Shown here in pieces: positions 34,250 to 42,912 of a stretch of DNA of 64,000 nt; the first letter of the stretch is position 1, and each line of letters starts with the position of its first letter. Source of the DNA: Arthrobacter sp. zg-Y820 (GTDB taxonomy: Bacteria; Actinomycetota; Actinomycetes; Actinomycetales; Micrococcaceae); NCBI RefSeq assembly GCF_030142155.1, contig NZ_CP126247.1:3410001-3474000 (forward strand), in the 5' to 3' direction. The notes below the pieces were generated by a model that was not told the DNA's origin, searched no databases, and saw only the letters and a program-made list of their open reading frames with translations. The position numbers and the translations under genes were made by a program.

Positions 34250-35665
34250 ATGATCGATTCCCCGGCCTCCCACGCCGGCATCCGGAGCAGTTCCGGGGCC
34301 CGCCGCCGGCCGCGCCCAACTCCCCGGGTTCCCCGAGTTCCCCGGCTGCCCTGGCAAACCGGTGAGGACTGGGAGCGCCCAGGCCCGACGCGGGAGCAGC
34401 TGCGGCGGGATGTGCTCGGCGCCGCCCTCGTCTTACTGATCAGCGCCGTGGCGCTGGAGAGCAGCCGCGGCTTCGGTGCCATGAGCGGCGATGACCGCCC
34501 CTTCTGGGTGCAGCATCTGGTGATGGCGCTGATGGTGCTGCCGCTGGCAGTGAGGCGCCGTTTTCCGATCACCGTGCTGCTCGTGGCATCGGGCCTCTTC
34601 TTGGGCCTAAGCATGTACATGCCGGGCCTCGGCGCCCAGCTTGGCTTCCAGGCGGCCTACTTCGCCGCGATCTACGCCGCGGTGGCGTGGTCGCGGAACC
34701 GCCGCCTGCTGAACCTTGCCCTGGTGCTGGTGATAGCGGCGATGGCCCTGTGGCTGCTGCTTACCTTCACCGTCTCGCAGTCCTACGACGCCTTCCTTCA
34801 GGAAATCCAGGAGCAGAACGACAGCCACGACGGCCTGATGTCGCCGATGGTTTCGTATGCGGTCTACACCGTCCTGCTCAACGCCGCCTACTTCGGCGGG
34901 GCGATTCTGTTCGGCCGCACCTCCTGGCGCAGCGCCCTCCAGCGCGAGCAGCTCTCCCAGCAGGCCGAGCAGCTCAAGATCCAGTCCGCTGTGCTGGCCC
35001 ACCAGGCCGTGGTCAACGAGCGGCTGCGGATCGCGAGGGAACTGCACGACGTCGTCGCGCACCACATCGCCGTGATCGGCGTCCACGCCGGGGCTGCGCG
35101 CCGGGTACTGGCGAAGAAGCCCGAAACCACTGCCGCAGCCCTGCAGACCATTGAGGAATCAAGCCGCGAGGCGGTGGATGAAATGCGTTCGCTGCTGGGG
35201 GTGCTGCGCGCATCCGACGAGGGGGAACCCGCGAACGACGGCGGCATCCACCGCCGGCCCGAGCCCGGCCTGGCGGAGCTGGACGGGCTGGTCGCCGAGC
35301 ATCGCGCCAACGGGCTCAAAGTGTCCTTTTCCCGGGTCGAAGATCTTCCGGGCGCGCTGGACTCGGTGTCCGCCCCGCTGTCGCTGTCGATCTACCGCAC
35401 GGTGCAGGAATCCCTGGCGAACGTGCGCCGGCATTCCACCGCCGGCGCCGCCGTCGTCGCCCTGCGCACCGGCTCGTCCGGCGACGCCCGCTGGCTGGAA
35501 GTGGAAACGGTCGACGACGGCAGGCCGCGTTCCGGTGCGGCCTCCGGCTCCGGCTTCGGGTTGCGGGGAATCCGGGAACGGGCAGCCCTGCACGGCGGAA
35601 CCGCCGAAATCGGACCGCGGACCGGCGGCGGCTGGCGGGTGCGGGTCCGGGTTCCGATTCGCTGA
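34250..35665 (+). CDS. Two-component sensor histidine kinase (HisKA_3 type)
   Basis: 471 residues. A ~45-residue Arg/Pro-rich cytoplasmic start is followed by about five membrane segments (residues ~55-210). A coiled coil then leads to the dimerisation motif RIARELHDVVAHHIAVIG with phosphoacceptor His266, and a HATPase domain (GSGFGLRGIRERAALHGG). It is the typical partner of NarL/LuxR-type response regulators, here the next gene. The start is ATG at 34250, with TAGACT 6 bases upstream, so it is probably leaderless. The adjacent ABC exporter is the likely regulated target (inference). Confidence 0.92.
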   Translation: MIDSPASHAGIRSSSGARRRPRPTPRVPRVPRLPWQTGEDWERPGPTREQLRRDVLGAALVLLISAVALESSRGFGAMSGDDRPFWVQHLVMALMVLPLAVRRRFPITVLLVASGLFLGLSMYMPGLGAQLGFQAAYFAAIYAAVAWSRNRRLLNLALVLVIAAMALWLLLTFTVSQSYDAFLQEIQEQNDSHDGLMSPMVSYAVYTVLLNAAYFGGAILFGRTSWRSALQREQLSQQAEQLKIQSAVLAHQAVVNERLRIARELHDVVAHHIAVIGVHAGAARRVLAKKPETTAAALQTIEESSREAVDEMRSLLGVLRASDEGEPANDGGIHRRPEPGLAELDGLVAEHRANGLKVSFSRVEDLPGALDSVSAPLSLSIYRTVQESLANVRRHSTAGAAVVALRTGSSGDARWLEVETVDDGRPRSGAASGSGFGLRGIRERAALHGGTAEIGPRTGGGWRVRVRVPIR

Positions 35666-35765
35666 ACCCCGCTCCGGCCGCTTTAGCGGTACCGTAATTT
35701 CCGCAGGCGGTACAGCCCCTGCGGCCAGGGGGGCTTTCCCCGACGAAAGGGTGTGAACGCACGTT

Positions 35766-36497
35766 ATGGAACCGATCCGGGTCCTGCTGGCGGATGATCA
35801 GGCGTTGGTGCGTGCGGGCTTCGCCATGATGCTTTCGGTGGAAGATGACGTCGAGGTTGTGGGGCAGGTGGCCAACGGCCGCGAGGCAGTGGACTTCGCC
35901 GCGGCCTACCCCGTGGACGTAATCCTGATGGATGTGCAGATGCCGGTGCTGGACGGAATCAGGGCCACTGAGGAGGTGGTGCAGGCCGGTCTGGCCAAGG
36001 TGATCATCCTGACCACGTTTGAACGCGACGACTACCTCTTTGATGCCATCCGCTCCGGTGCCAGCGGCTTCCTGCTGAAGAACGCCGACCCGGATGACCT
36101 GGTGGCGGCGGTGCACGCCGTGGCCAGCGGCCATGCCTTGCTTGCACCGGAAGTCACGGTCCGTGTCATCGAGCGGTTCGCCCGCCAGCTGGGGTCCGAA
36201 CAGGCGCCCGCGGCCGCCGGGACACCGGCTCCCCTTTCCGCTCACCACCGCAAGCTCCTGGAATCCCTGACGTCCCGGGAGCGCGAAGTCCTGGTAAATG
36301 TGGCCGCCGGATGCAGCAACGCCGAGATCGCTTCCCGCATGTTCGTGGCCGAGGCAACGGTCAAGACGCATGTTTCCAACCTGCTCGCCAAAATCCAGGT
36401 CCGCGACCGGGTGCAGGCCGTGGTGTTCGCCTACGAATCCGGCCTCATCCTTCCGGGGGAGACCGCTGCTGAAATGCCCGGCGACCGGCACCGCTGA
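35766..36497 (+). CDS. LuxR/NarL-family response regulator
   Basis: 243 residues. The receiver domain has Asp10/Asp11 and the phosphorylation site Asp56 (VILMDVQMP), Thr and Lys in ILTTFERDD and FLLKNADP. A Pro-rich linker precedes the LuxR-type helix-turn-helix (LTSREREVLVNVAAGCSNAEIASRMFVAEATVKTHVSNLLAKI). It follows its cognate kinase by 100 bp and lies 109 bp upstream of the ABC transporter genes. The Shine-Dalgarno site for ATG at 35766 is poor. Confidence 0.93.
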   Translation: MEPIRVLLADDQALVRAGFAMMLSVEDDVEVVGQVANGREAVDFAAAYPVDVILMDVQMPVLDGIRATEEVVQAGLAKVIILTTFERDDYLFDAIRSGASGFLLKNADPDDLVAAVHAVASGHALLAPEVTVRVIERFARQLGSEQAPAAAGTPAPLSAHHRKLLESLTSREREVLVNVAAGCSNAEIASRMFVAEATVKTHVSNLLAKIQVRDRVQAVVFAYESGLILPGETAAEMPGDRHR

Positions 36498-36606
36498 CTC
36501 CAGGTCTTCACCCGTCCGGCCGATCCCAGCAGCCGCGGCCGGAACTAAAGTCGAGGGAGAAGTTACCCCTGACGACGCCCGGCCTGCCGGGAAAGGAGCA
36601 GCCCCC

Positions 36607-37488
36607 ATGCTGCAGGTTCAAGACCTCACCCGGAAATTCGGGGACAAGACGGCGGTGGACAGCGTCACGTTCGACGTCCCGTCCGGCCAAATGACCGGAT
36701 TTGTGGGCGGCAACGGCGCCGGAAAGACCACCACCATGCGCATGATCATGGGGGTGCTGACGGCCACCGGGGGCGAGGTGCTCCTCGACGGCTCCCCCGT
36801 GACCGCCGCTGACCGGTCCCGCTTCGGCTATATGCCCGAAGAACGGGGGCTCTATCCCAAGCAGCCCATCCTGGACCAGCTGGTCTACCTCGGCCAGCTC
36901 CACCGGATGAGCTCAGCTGCCGCCCGCACCGAAGCCATGGATCTGCTGGAACGGTTCACTCTGGCCGACAGGCACAAGGACAAGCTGGAGTCGCTGTCCC
37001 TGGGCAACCAGCAGCGGGTGCAGATCGCCGCGTCGCTGCTGCACCGGCCCAGCGTGCTGATCCTGGACGAGCCGTTCTCCGGGCTTGACCCTGCCGCGGT
37101 CGATTCCATGGTGGAGTTGCTGCGCGAGCGTACCCGCGAAGGTGTCCCCGTCCTGTTTTCCAGTCATCAGCTGGACCTCGTGGACCGGCTCTGCGACAAC
37201 CTGGTGGTGCTCAAGGCCGGAAAGGTCATGGCCTCCGGATCCAGCGAGCAGCTGCGCGCCGAAGCGCCCCGCCGGCACCGCATCACCATTTCCCCGGATG
37301 CCGGTTGGCTGCGGGACGAGCCCGGCCTGGAGGTTATTGACGTAGCCGGACCCACGGCAGTGCTCGAGTTCGACGGCGACACCACCGCCCAGCGCGTGCT
37401 CGGCGCCGCCCTGGCCCGCGGCACGGTTGAAGAATTCACGCCGTTGAGGCCGTCACTCAGCGAAATTTACCGGGAGGTATCAGCATGA
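36607..37488 (+). CDS. ABC exporter ATP-binding protein (NatA-like)
   Basis: A 293-residue ATPase with Walker A GGNGAGKTTT, signature LSLGNQQRVQIAASLLHRP and Walker B VLILDEPFSGLDPAAV, then a C-terminal regulatory part common in NatA/ABC-2 exporters. The start is ATG at 36607, with AAGGAG 8 bases upstream; the frame is open to 36298, but that overlaps the response regulator. Its stop overlaps the permease start by 4 bp. Together they form a two-gene exporter, probably controlled by the adjacent two-component system. Confidence 0.93.
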   Translation: MLQVQDLTRKFGDKTAVDSVTFDVPSGQMTGFVGGNGAGKTTTMRMIMGVLTATGGEVLLDGSPVTAADRSRFGYMPEERGLYPKQPILDQLVYLGQLHRMSSAAARTEAMDLLERFTLADRHKDKLESLSLGNQQRVQIAASLLHRPSVLILDEPFSGLDPAAVDSMVELLRERTREGVPVLFSSHQLDLVDRLCDNLVVLKAGKVMASGSSEQLRAEAPRRHRITISPDAGWLRDEPGLEVIDVAGPTAVLEFDGDTTAQRVLGAALARGTVEEFTPLRPSLSEIYREVSA

Positions 37489-38717
37489 GCACCACCGAGA
37501 CCCGCCGCCCTGATTCCTCGGCGCCTCAACGGCCGGAACCGGCGGAGGACAACACTCCCCCCTGGGCCATCGTCACCCTGCGCGAGGTTATGGTGAAGGC
37601 CCGCGACCGCAGCTACCTGATTTCCACTGTGGTCACCCTTGTGCTGATCGTGGGTGCCGTGGTGTTCAACGCCTACATGGCCAACCGCGGCACCGACTAC
37701 ACCGTGGCCGTGACCGCAGGGTCCGGAGCGTCGGTGGTGGACACCGCCGGCCAAAGTGCCTCCGCTGACGGCAGCACCGAATTTGAGGCGGTTACTGCCG
37801 ACTCCCCCGAGGCTGCACGGAACCTGGTCAGCGACGGGGAGGCCGACGCCGCGCTGCTGCAGGACTCCGACGGCACCTGGACACTGGTGGGCGACGAGGA
37901 AATCGACAGCGGACTGCGCTCATCGGTCGCTGAAGCTCTGCGGATCACCGTTATTAATGACAACGCCGAAGCGGCTGGAATGACCGGCACGGAGCTGCTG
38001 GCCGGAAGCGAACTGGAGGACGAACTGCTGGACGGCGATGCCGACAACGCCCTGCTGGCCACCATCGTCGGCTTTGCCTTCAGCTTCCTGTTCTACATGT
38101 CGGCCATCATTTTCGGCATGGCCATCGCCAGCTCGGTCCTGGAGGAAAAGCAGAACCGGGTCGTGGAAATCCTCGCCACCGCCATTCCCATCCGGCAGCT
38201 GCTCTACGGCAAGGTGGCGGGCAATACCGTCCTGGCCATGGTCCAGCTGGCGCTGTACGGCGGGGCTGCCCTGCTGGCGCTGAACTTCACGGACACCGCG
38301 GACATGGTGGGAATGATCATTCCGGCCTCCGGCTGGTTCCTGGTGTTCTTCCTCGCCGGGTTCATGATCCTGGCATCCGCCTGGGCCATGCTGGGTGCCA
38401 TGGCCAGCCGCAGCGAAGACCTGAACAACAGCTCCACACCGGTCCTCGGCGTCATCTTTGCGGCACTGTTTGCCGGCATGTTCGCCGAGGGACAGCTGCT
38501 GGTCATCGCCTCCTTCGTTCCGGTGGTTTCCTCCGTCGCCATGCCCATCCGGATGCTGAACAGCGAGATTCCGCTGTGGGAAACCTTCCTGTCCCTCGGC
38601 ATTGCCCTGGCCGCGGCCTACGCCCTGCTGCGGTTCAGCGAAAACATCTACCGCCGCGCCGTCATGCAGAGCGGAGGCGCGCTGACCCTGCGCAAGGCCA
38701 TGAAGCTGGAGTCCTAG
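37485..38717 (+). CDS. ABC-2 type exporter permease (NatB-like)
   Basis: 410 residues. A cytoplasmic N-terminal ~45 residues and one membrane helix are followed by a large extracellular domain rich in Asp, Glu and Ala (residues ~65-185). Several membrane helices follow (LLATIVGFAFSFLFYMSAIIFGMAIASSVLEEKQNRVVEILA). This layout matches the NatB/ABC-2 permease family, which exports sodium or small molecules in some members. ATG at 37485 overlaps the ATPase stop (ATGA). The 3' end overlaps the convergent malQ by 4 bp. Confidence 0.92.
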   Translation: MSTTETRRPDSSAPQRPEPAEDNTPPWAIVTLREVMVKARDRSYLISTVVTLVLIVGAVVFNAYMANRGTDYTVAVTAGSGASVVDTAGQSASADGSTEFEAVTADSPEAARNLVSDGEADAALLQDSDGTWTLVGDEEIDSGLRSSVAEALRITVINDNAEAAGMTGTELLAGSELEDELLDGDADNALLATIVGFAFSFLFYMSAIIFGMAIASSVLEEKQNRVVEILATAIPIRQLLYGKVAGNTVLAMVQLALYGGAALLALNFTDTADMVGMIIPASGWFLVFFLAGFMILASAWAMLGAMASRSEDLNNSSTPVLGVIFAALFAGMFAEGQLLVIASFVPVVSSVAMPIRMLNSEIPLWETFLSLGIALAAAYALLRFSENIYRRAVMQSGGALTLRKAMKLES

Positions 38718-40870
38718 ATCGACCGCTGCATCAGGTTCGCCAAGGAGTTGAAGCGGTCGTTGGACGGCAGGTCATCGAGCAGGATGGCCTGCCCGTCCGG
38801 TCCGCACAGGGGGATGCGCCAGTTGGGATATTCGTCCCCCGTGCCGGGCTGGTTTTGGGTTTGCCGCTCCCCCACCGCGTCGGTCAGGGACACCCCGAGG
38901 AGCACCGACGGCGTCTGCAGGATAAAGGAATGCAGCGCCTCGACGGTCTGCTGTATCTTCTCGGCGCCGACGGCACCCGTATCCGCCAGCAGCCCCCGGG
39001 TGCGCACCAGGGACAGCAGGGCTTCCTGAGCCGCGGCGTCGAGCTCCCGCTCCTCCTCCACCGGGCGGCTCAGCAGGCCCAGGGACGCGCGGAGGTCCAC
39101 GTGTTCCCCGGCCAGGTAGCCTGCGGCAGGCGGCAGGTCATGGGTGTTCACGGTGGTCAGTGCCCCCTGCCGGTACTCCTCCGGCAGGCGCGGACCGGTC
39201 TCCGTCTGTTCGAACCACAGGATGGACGTACCCAGCACGCCGCGCTCCCCGAGGTATTCCTGCACCCAGGGCTCGAACACCCCCAGGTCCTCGCCGATGA
39301 CGACGGCGCCGGCGCGTTCGGCTTCGAGCGCCAGGATTCCGATCAGGGCTTCGTGGTCAAAGTGCACATAAGCGCCGTCGCCCGGAGAAGATCCGGACGG
39401 AATCCACCACTGCCGGAACAGTCCGAGGATGTGGTCGACGCGGATGCCGCCGGCATGCCGCAGCACCGTGCGCAGCATGTCCCGATACGGCAGGTAACCG
39501 GCGTCGGCCAGCCGCTGCGGATGCCACGGGGGCTGGCTCCAGTCCTGGCCCTGCTGGTTGAACATGTCCGGCGGTGCGCCCACGGACACGCCGGGCGCCA
39601 GGACCGGACGCAGCATCCAGGCGTCGGCTCCGGCCGGATGCACGCCAACGGCGAGGTCATGGACGACGCCGATGGCCATGCCGGCGCGGCGGGCAACTGA
39701 CTGGACGTTTTCGAGCTGCTGATCGCAGATCCACTGCAGCCATTTGTAGAACTGTCCGCGGGCAGCAAGCTCGGCACCGTGTTCCTGCACGTAGGGGCTG
39801 TCGGGTCCGGTGATCCGCTCCCATTCCGGAGCTCCGGCCGGCAGCGTTTCCGTCAGCGCGCACCACAGGGCGAAGTTTTCCAACCCCTGGCCTTCCAGGG
39901 CACAGAACTGTTCAAACTGCTTTTCCCGGGCAAAACTGCGCGGCACCGCGAAAATGTCTTCCAGCGCTGCCAGCTTGGCCGCATAGGTGGAGTTCCGGTC
40001 CAGCTGCTCCGCCGACAGGTTCGCCGCGCCCAGGGTACGTGCCGCGTCCTCGACCTTTGCCCTGGCCTCGCCGGGAAGGTAGCCGTACTCCGGTATGTCT
40101 TCCACCCGGATATAGAGCGGATTGAAAAAGCGCCGCGTGGCCGGCAGATACGGTGACGGCTCCAGCGGCGGCACGGGTTCGGCGGCGTGCAGCGGGTTGA
40201 TCAGGATGAACCCGGCACCATGGTCGGCTCCGGAGAGCGCGGCCAGATCCGCCAGGTCGTTGAGGTCGCCGATCCCCCAGGACCGGGAGGACCGCACCGA
40301 GTACAGCTGCGCCATCAGCCCCCAGGCGCGGCGGCGGGAGAGCTCCGCCGTCGTCGTCAGGCGTTCCGGCGTGACGACCAGGACAGTTTCGGCCTGACCG
40401 CCGCCGCCCTCAACCTCCAGTCGGTGCCACCCCAGCGGCAGGTCGTCGGGCAGCAGCACCATGGTGCGGACGATCCGGGTTCCGTCGACATCCAGTTCCT
40501 CGCTGGGAACCGCCGGCCACTCGATCTCCCGGCGGTTCCCGTCTTCCAACGTTATCCAGACGCGGTTTTCCTTCCGCGCGGGGGTGTGCACGGCGACGGA
40601 GTGGCTCCTGTGTTCGCGAACGACGACGGCGCCGGGCAGAGTCTGTCGCCACGGTGCCAGCCGCCCGCCAGCCAGGGACGCCGCCAACTCTTCCTCGGAC
40701 TCCACTCCGACTCCAAGCGCGGAGAGCACCCTGCGCAGGGTTTCATCCGACACCTCGCGGGGCGTTCCGTCCCATCCCTTGAAGGTGGTGACAACGCGGT
40801 GCTGGGCTGCGAGCTCACGCAGCAGCGTGCTGCTTTCGGCCGGAAGGTCTGTGGAGTTCGGTGAAGTCAT
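38714..40870 (-). CDS. malQ: 4-alpha-glucanotransferase
   Basis: A 718-residue GH77 enzyme (amylomaltase) that transfers glucan segments between maltodextrins. The catalytic region includes GGIRVDHILGLFRQWWIPSG (nucleophile Asp in the RVDH motif) and VIGEDLGVFEPWVQEYL, with VNTHDLPPAAGYL near the acceptor site. The N-terminal ~150 residues form the extra domain seen in long bacterial MalQ proteins. I use ATG at 40870, with TAGATT 7 bases upstream (leaderless-like), rather than the open frame to 41104. No other maltose gene is adjacent. Confidence 0.95.
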   Translation of the reverse strand: MTSPNSTDLPAESSTLLRELAAQHRVVTTFKGWDGTPREVSDETLRRVLSALGVGVESEEELAASLAGGRLAPWRQTLPGAVVVREHRSHSVAVHTPARKENRVWITLEDGNRREIEWPAVPSEELDVDGTRIVRTMVLLPDDLPLGWHRLEVEGGGGQAETVLVVTPERLTTTAELSRRRAWGLMAQLYSVRSSRSWGIGDLNDLADLAALSGADHGAGFILINPLHAAEPVPPLEPSPYLPATRRFFNPLYIRVEDIPEYGYLPGEARAKVEDAARTLGAANLSAEQLDRNSTYAAKLAALEDIFAVPRSFAREKQFEQFCALEGQGLENFALWCALTETLPAGAPEWERITGPDSPYVQEHGAELAARGQFYKWLQWICDQQLENVQSVARRAGMAIGVVHDLAVGVHPAGADAWMLRPVLAPGVSVGAPPDMFNQQGQDWSQPPWHPQRLADAGYLPYRDMLRTVLRHAGGIRVDHILGLFRQWWIPSGSSPGDGAYVHFDHEALIGILALEAERAGAVVIGEDLGVFEPWVQEYLGERGVLGTSILWFEQTETGPRLPEEYRQGALTTVNTHDLPPAAGYLAGEHVDLRASLGLLSRPVEEERELDAAAQEALLSLVRTRGLLADTGAVGAEKIQQTVEALHSFILQTPSVLLGVSLTDAVGERQTQNQPGTGDEYPNWRIPLCGPDGQAILLDDLPSNDRFNSLANLMQRSI

Positions 40871-40928
40871 GACAATCAATCTAAGGCTTCGGATGCCCCG
40901 GCGCCCACTCCGGAGCCTCTGGCCGGGG

Positions 40929-41258
40929 TCAGCTCCGCTTTTCGGTGAGCCGCCAGACATCCTGATAATCCGGATGGTCCTGGTAGGCAGCAGCCATGGC
41001 CGCCAGCGCCAGGGTTGTCCATTCCAGCTCGTCCGCGAACTGCTTCCCCTGGCCGTCCGGATCCATGACCATCCGGGCGAGGGCGTTGCGTCTGGCACCG
41101 CCAATAATCTCGATCAGCATTAGCTTGGCCTCGCATTCGCGCAGCAGCCGCTCCTCATACCAGCGGTCGGAAGGGGAAACACCTCGGGCCGTCAGGAGCT
41201 TGCGGGACTCCGCGGCATCGTCCTGGAAGCGGGTCAGCAGGAAGTCCACGATATCCAT
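40929..41258 (-). CDS. DUF6221-family small protein
   Basis: 109 residues, helical and acidic. The N-terminal MDIVDFLLTRFQDDAAESRKL and the C-terminal AMAAAYQDHPDYQDVWRL match the layout of the actinobacterial DUF6221 family, whose function is unknown. The start is ATG at 41258, with TACGAT 7 bases upstream; AAGGA is too close to serve as a ribosome site, so a leaderless mRNA is likely. It is upstream of malQ, but malQ appears to have its own promoter. Confidence 0.82.
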   Translation of the reverse strand: MDIVDFLLTRFQDDAAESRKLLTARGVSPSDRWYEERLLRECEAKLMLIEIIGGARRNALARMVMDPDGQGKQFADELEWTTLALAAMAAAYQDHPDYQDVWRLTEKRS

Positions 41259-41350
41259 GTCCTTGATCGTACGCGGTGGAAATCAGGGCGTCAGGGACAC
41301 CGTTGAAAAAGCCCTCGCTGAGGACCGGAATAATTCTGCTGCCGGGTTAG

Positions 41351-41367
41351 TTGACATAACTAGTCAA
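41351..41367. promoter_or_regulatory. Inverted repeat overlapping a TTGACA -35 element
   Basis: TTGAC-ATAACTA-GTCAA is a 5-bp inverted repeat whose left arm gives a consensus -35 hexamer TTGACA, 31 bp before the first small paralog gene. Possible regulator site in the promoter of 41382-41630. Confidence 0.45.
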
Positions 41368-41381
41368 GCGAAAGAGAGCCC

Positions 41382-41630
41382 GTGCCAGCTGTCAGCACGC
41401 CCAGCACACCCACACGTTCCAAGCCTGCCCGCGCCAAGCGGGTCCGAAACATCCGCGCCATCCGCCGCGGGGACCACATCGAGGTCCGCAGCGGAAGCGA
41501 AGTGTATTACCGCGGAGAAGTCCGCGACACCGCACCGGGTCTGGGCACCGTCTGGATCCGCGAGGACGACGCCGGAACCCGGACCGCCGTCAGCGTCGAG
41601 GATTTCACCATCTGGAAGATCCCTGCGTAA
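41382..41630 (+). CDS. Small basic protein, tandem paralog 1
   Basis: 82 residues. A Pro/Thr/Ser-rich lead of ~20 residues is followed by a compact beta-rich domain: VRNIRAIRRGDHIEVRSGSEVYYRGEVRDTAPGLGTVWIREDDAGTRTAVSVEDFTIWKI. The pattern resembles an SH3-like small barrel, but I recognise no named family. The gene at 41750-41980 encodes the same domain. The GTG start at 41382 is preceded by AAAGAGAG. Function unknown. Confidence 0.8.
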   Translation: MPAVSTPSTPTRSKPARAKRVRNIRAIRRGDHIEVRSGSEVYYRGEVRDTAPGLGTVWIREDDAGTRTAVSVEDFTIWKIPA

Positions 41631-41666
41631 CCGAAAGATTTCATCCTTCGGTTTCCCGGTGGAAAT

Positions 41667-41682
41667 ATTCCGTTAACGGAAT
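41667..41682. promoter_or_regulatory. Perfect 16-bp palindrome between tandem paralogs
   Basis: ATTCCGTTAACGGAAT is a perfect palindrome 68 bp upstream of the second small-protein gene, within its probable promoter. Likely regulator-binding site. A weak hairpin (AACCGAA with TTCGGTT, 41629-41653) follows the first gene and may end its transcript. Confidence 0.6.
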
Positions 41683-41749
41683 CGGTCCACGCTTAAGTAC
41701 TGCAATTCAAATCAGTGGAACTTTCCCCGCCTGCGTCCAGGAGGCTCCC

Positions 41750-41980
41750 GTGACACTGCCGCCAAATCACCGCCGCGTTCGGGTTCGGAATCTCAACGAC
41801 CTTCAGCGGGGCGATGAAATTGAGGCCATGATCCTCAGCGTTGTCCACCACCGCGGCCGGGTGCAGGATGTCGCTCCGGGGATCGGCGCCGTCTGGATCC
41901 GCACCGCCGCCGGAAAGCGGGCGCTGGTCCATGCTGACGAGTACCGGCTCTGGCAGCTCCGGCCCGGCGAACACGGCTAG
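41750..41980 (+). CDS. Small basic protein, tandem paralog 2
   Basis: 76 residues and colinear with the product at 41382-41630: VRVRNLNDLQRGDEIEAMILSVVHHRGRVQDVAPGIGAVWIRTAAGKRALVHADEYRLWQL. Shared residues include RN, RGD, RG-V, D-APG-G-VWIR and a C-terminal W. The GTG start at 41750 has AGGAGG 5 bases upstream. It overlaps the convergent SDR gene by 4 bp. Unknown function; the duplication suggests both copies are used, perhaps under different regulation. Confidence 0.82.
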   Translation: MTLPPNHRRVRVRNLNDLQRGDEIEAMILSVVHHRGRVQDVAPGIGAVWIRTAAGKRALVHADEYRLWQLRPGEHG

Positions 41981-42735
41981 CGGTCCATCAAGGCTCCGGC
42001 GCTGATGTTCAAGGTAGCGGCTGTCATGCTGGCCGCCTTGTCCGAGGCCGCGAACGCTGCCGCATAACCCACCTCTTCCAGTGTTGCTGCCCGCCGCAGC
42101 AGCGTGGCTTCGACAATGCTGTTGGTTATATCCTCGCGGCCGTCCAGGTCCGCCGGCAGGGATTCCGGAATGCCGCCGCTGCGCAGCGTGACCACGCGGA
42201 TGCCGTATTCACCGAGCTCGACGGCCAGTTGCCGCCGCATCGCCTCAATGGCTTCGAACGCAGTGATGAGCCCGCCGTAGTAGTTTCCCGGCGTCGTGTC
42301 GCCGGAGCCCCCGAACGCCAGGATCACGCCTGACCGCTGCCGCATCATATGCCTGGCGGCTGCCCTGGCTGTCAGGAACATGGACTGCACCGCGGTGGAT
42401 ACCGGGCGCAGATAATCCTCCACGTACATGTCCACCATCGGCGAACCCTGGACATCGCCGTGCTGGATCACGTTCATCGAGATGTCCAGGCTCCCGGAGG
42501 CTGCCGCCACATCCTTGGCATGCGCATCCACGGCCTGCGCGTTGGTGGCGTCCAGCAGCGCCGTCTCTGCCAGCCCGCCGTCGGCGCGGATCTCCCGTGC
42601 CACGGCCTCCAGCTTCTCCGGACTGCGGCCGGCCAGGTAGACACGGGCCCCCTCGCGGGCGAAGGCACGGGCCACCGCTCCCCCGACCGCTCCTCCTCCG
42701 CCGTAGATGACGGCGGTTTTCCTGTTGAGCAGCAT
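41977..42735 (-). CDS. Divergent SDR-fold protein lacking catalytic Tyr/Lys
   Basis: 252 residues with an SDR fold. The cofactor motif is GGGGAVGGAVARAF rather than TGxxxGIG. At the active site, alignment of LAVELGEYGIRVVTLRSGGI with the usual LAxELxxxGIRVNxxxPG places Leu and Phe where the catalytic Tyr and Lys should be (LITAFEAIEAM in place of YxxSKAA). It may therefore bind NAD(P) without classical SDR chemistry. The start is ATG at 42735, with GAGG 5 bases upstream. A hexanucleotide repeat lies 18 bp upstream. Confidence 0.85.
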   Translation of the reverse strand: MLLNRKTAVIYGGGGAVGGAVARAFAREGARVYLAGRSPEKLEAVAREIRADGGLAETALLDATNAQAVDAHAKDVAAASGSLDISMNVIQHGDVQGSPMVDMYVEDYLRPVSTAVQSMFLTARAAARHMMRQRSGVILAFGGSGDTTPGNYYGGLITAFEAIEAMRRQLAVELGEYGIRVVTLRSGGIPESLPADLDGREDITNSIVEATLLRRAATLEEVGYAAAFAASDKAASMTAATLNISAGALMDR

Positions 42736-42753
42736 GTGAGCCTCTTCGGTCCG

Positions 42754-42799
42754 CTGTGGCTGTGGCTGTGGCTGTGGCTGTGGCTGTGGCTGTGGCTGT
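42754..42799. repeat. CTGTGG hexanucleotide microsatellite, ~7.7 copies
   Basis: Seven perfect CTGTGG units plus a CTGT remainder lie directly upstream of the divergent SDR gene, in its leader or promoter. On the minus strand TTGACA (42802-42797) abuts the repeat, so changes in copy number would alter the distance from this possible -35 element to the start. Confidence 0.95.
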
Positions 42800-42825
42800 C
42801 AATGATGGCACCGCCGGACCGGCTT

Positions 42826-42862
42826 GCACAGGGACCCGGACTGGAAGCCCGGGTCCCTGTGC
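42826..42862 (-). terminator. Hairpin terminator after the small basic protein gene
   Basis: A 14-bp perfect stem (GCACAGGGACCCGG with CCGGGTCCCTGTGC) and a 9-base loop lie 50 bp past the stop of the 42913 gene and upstream of the SDR leader. No long T-run follows. Confidence 0.8.
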
Positions 42863-42912
42863 CAGTTATTGGCGGCACTTATTGGCGGCAGTTTTGCGGC
42901 TGCGCCGGCGCT

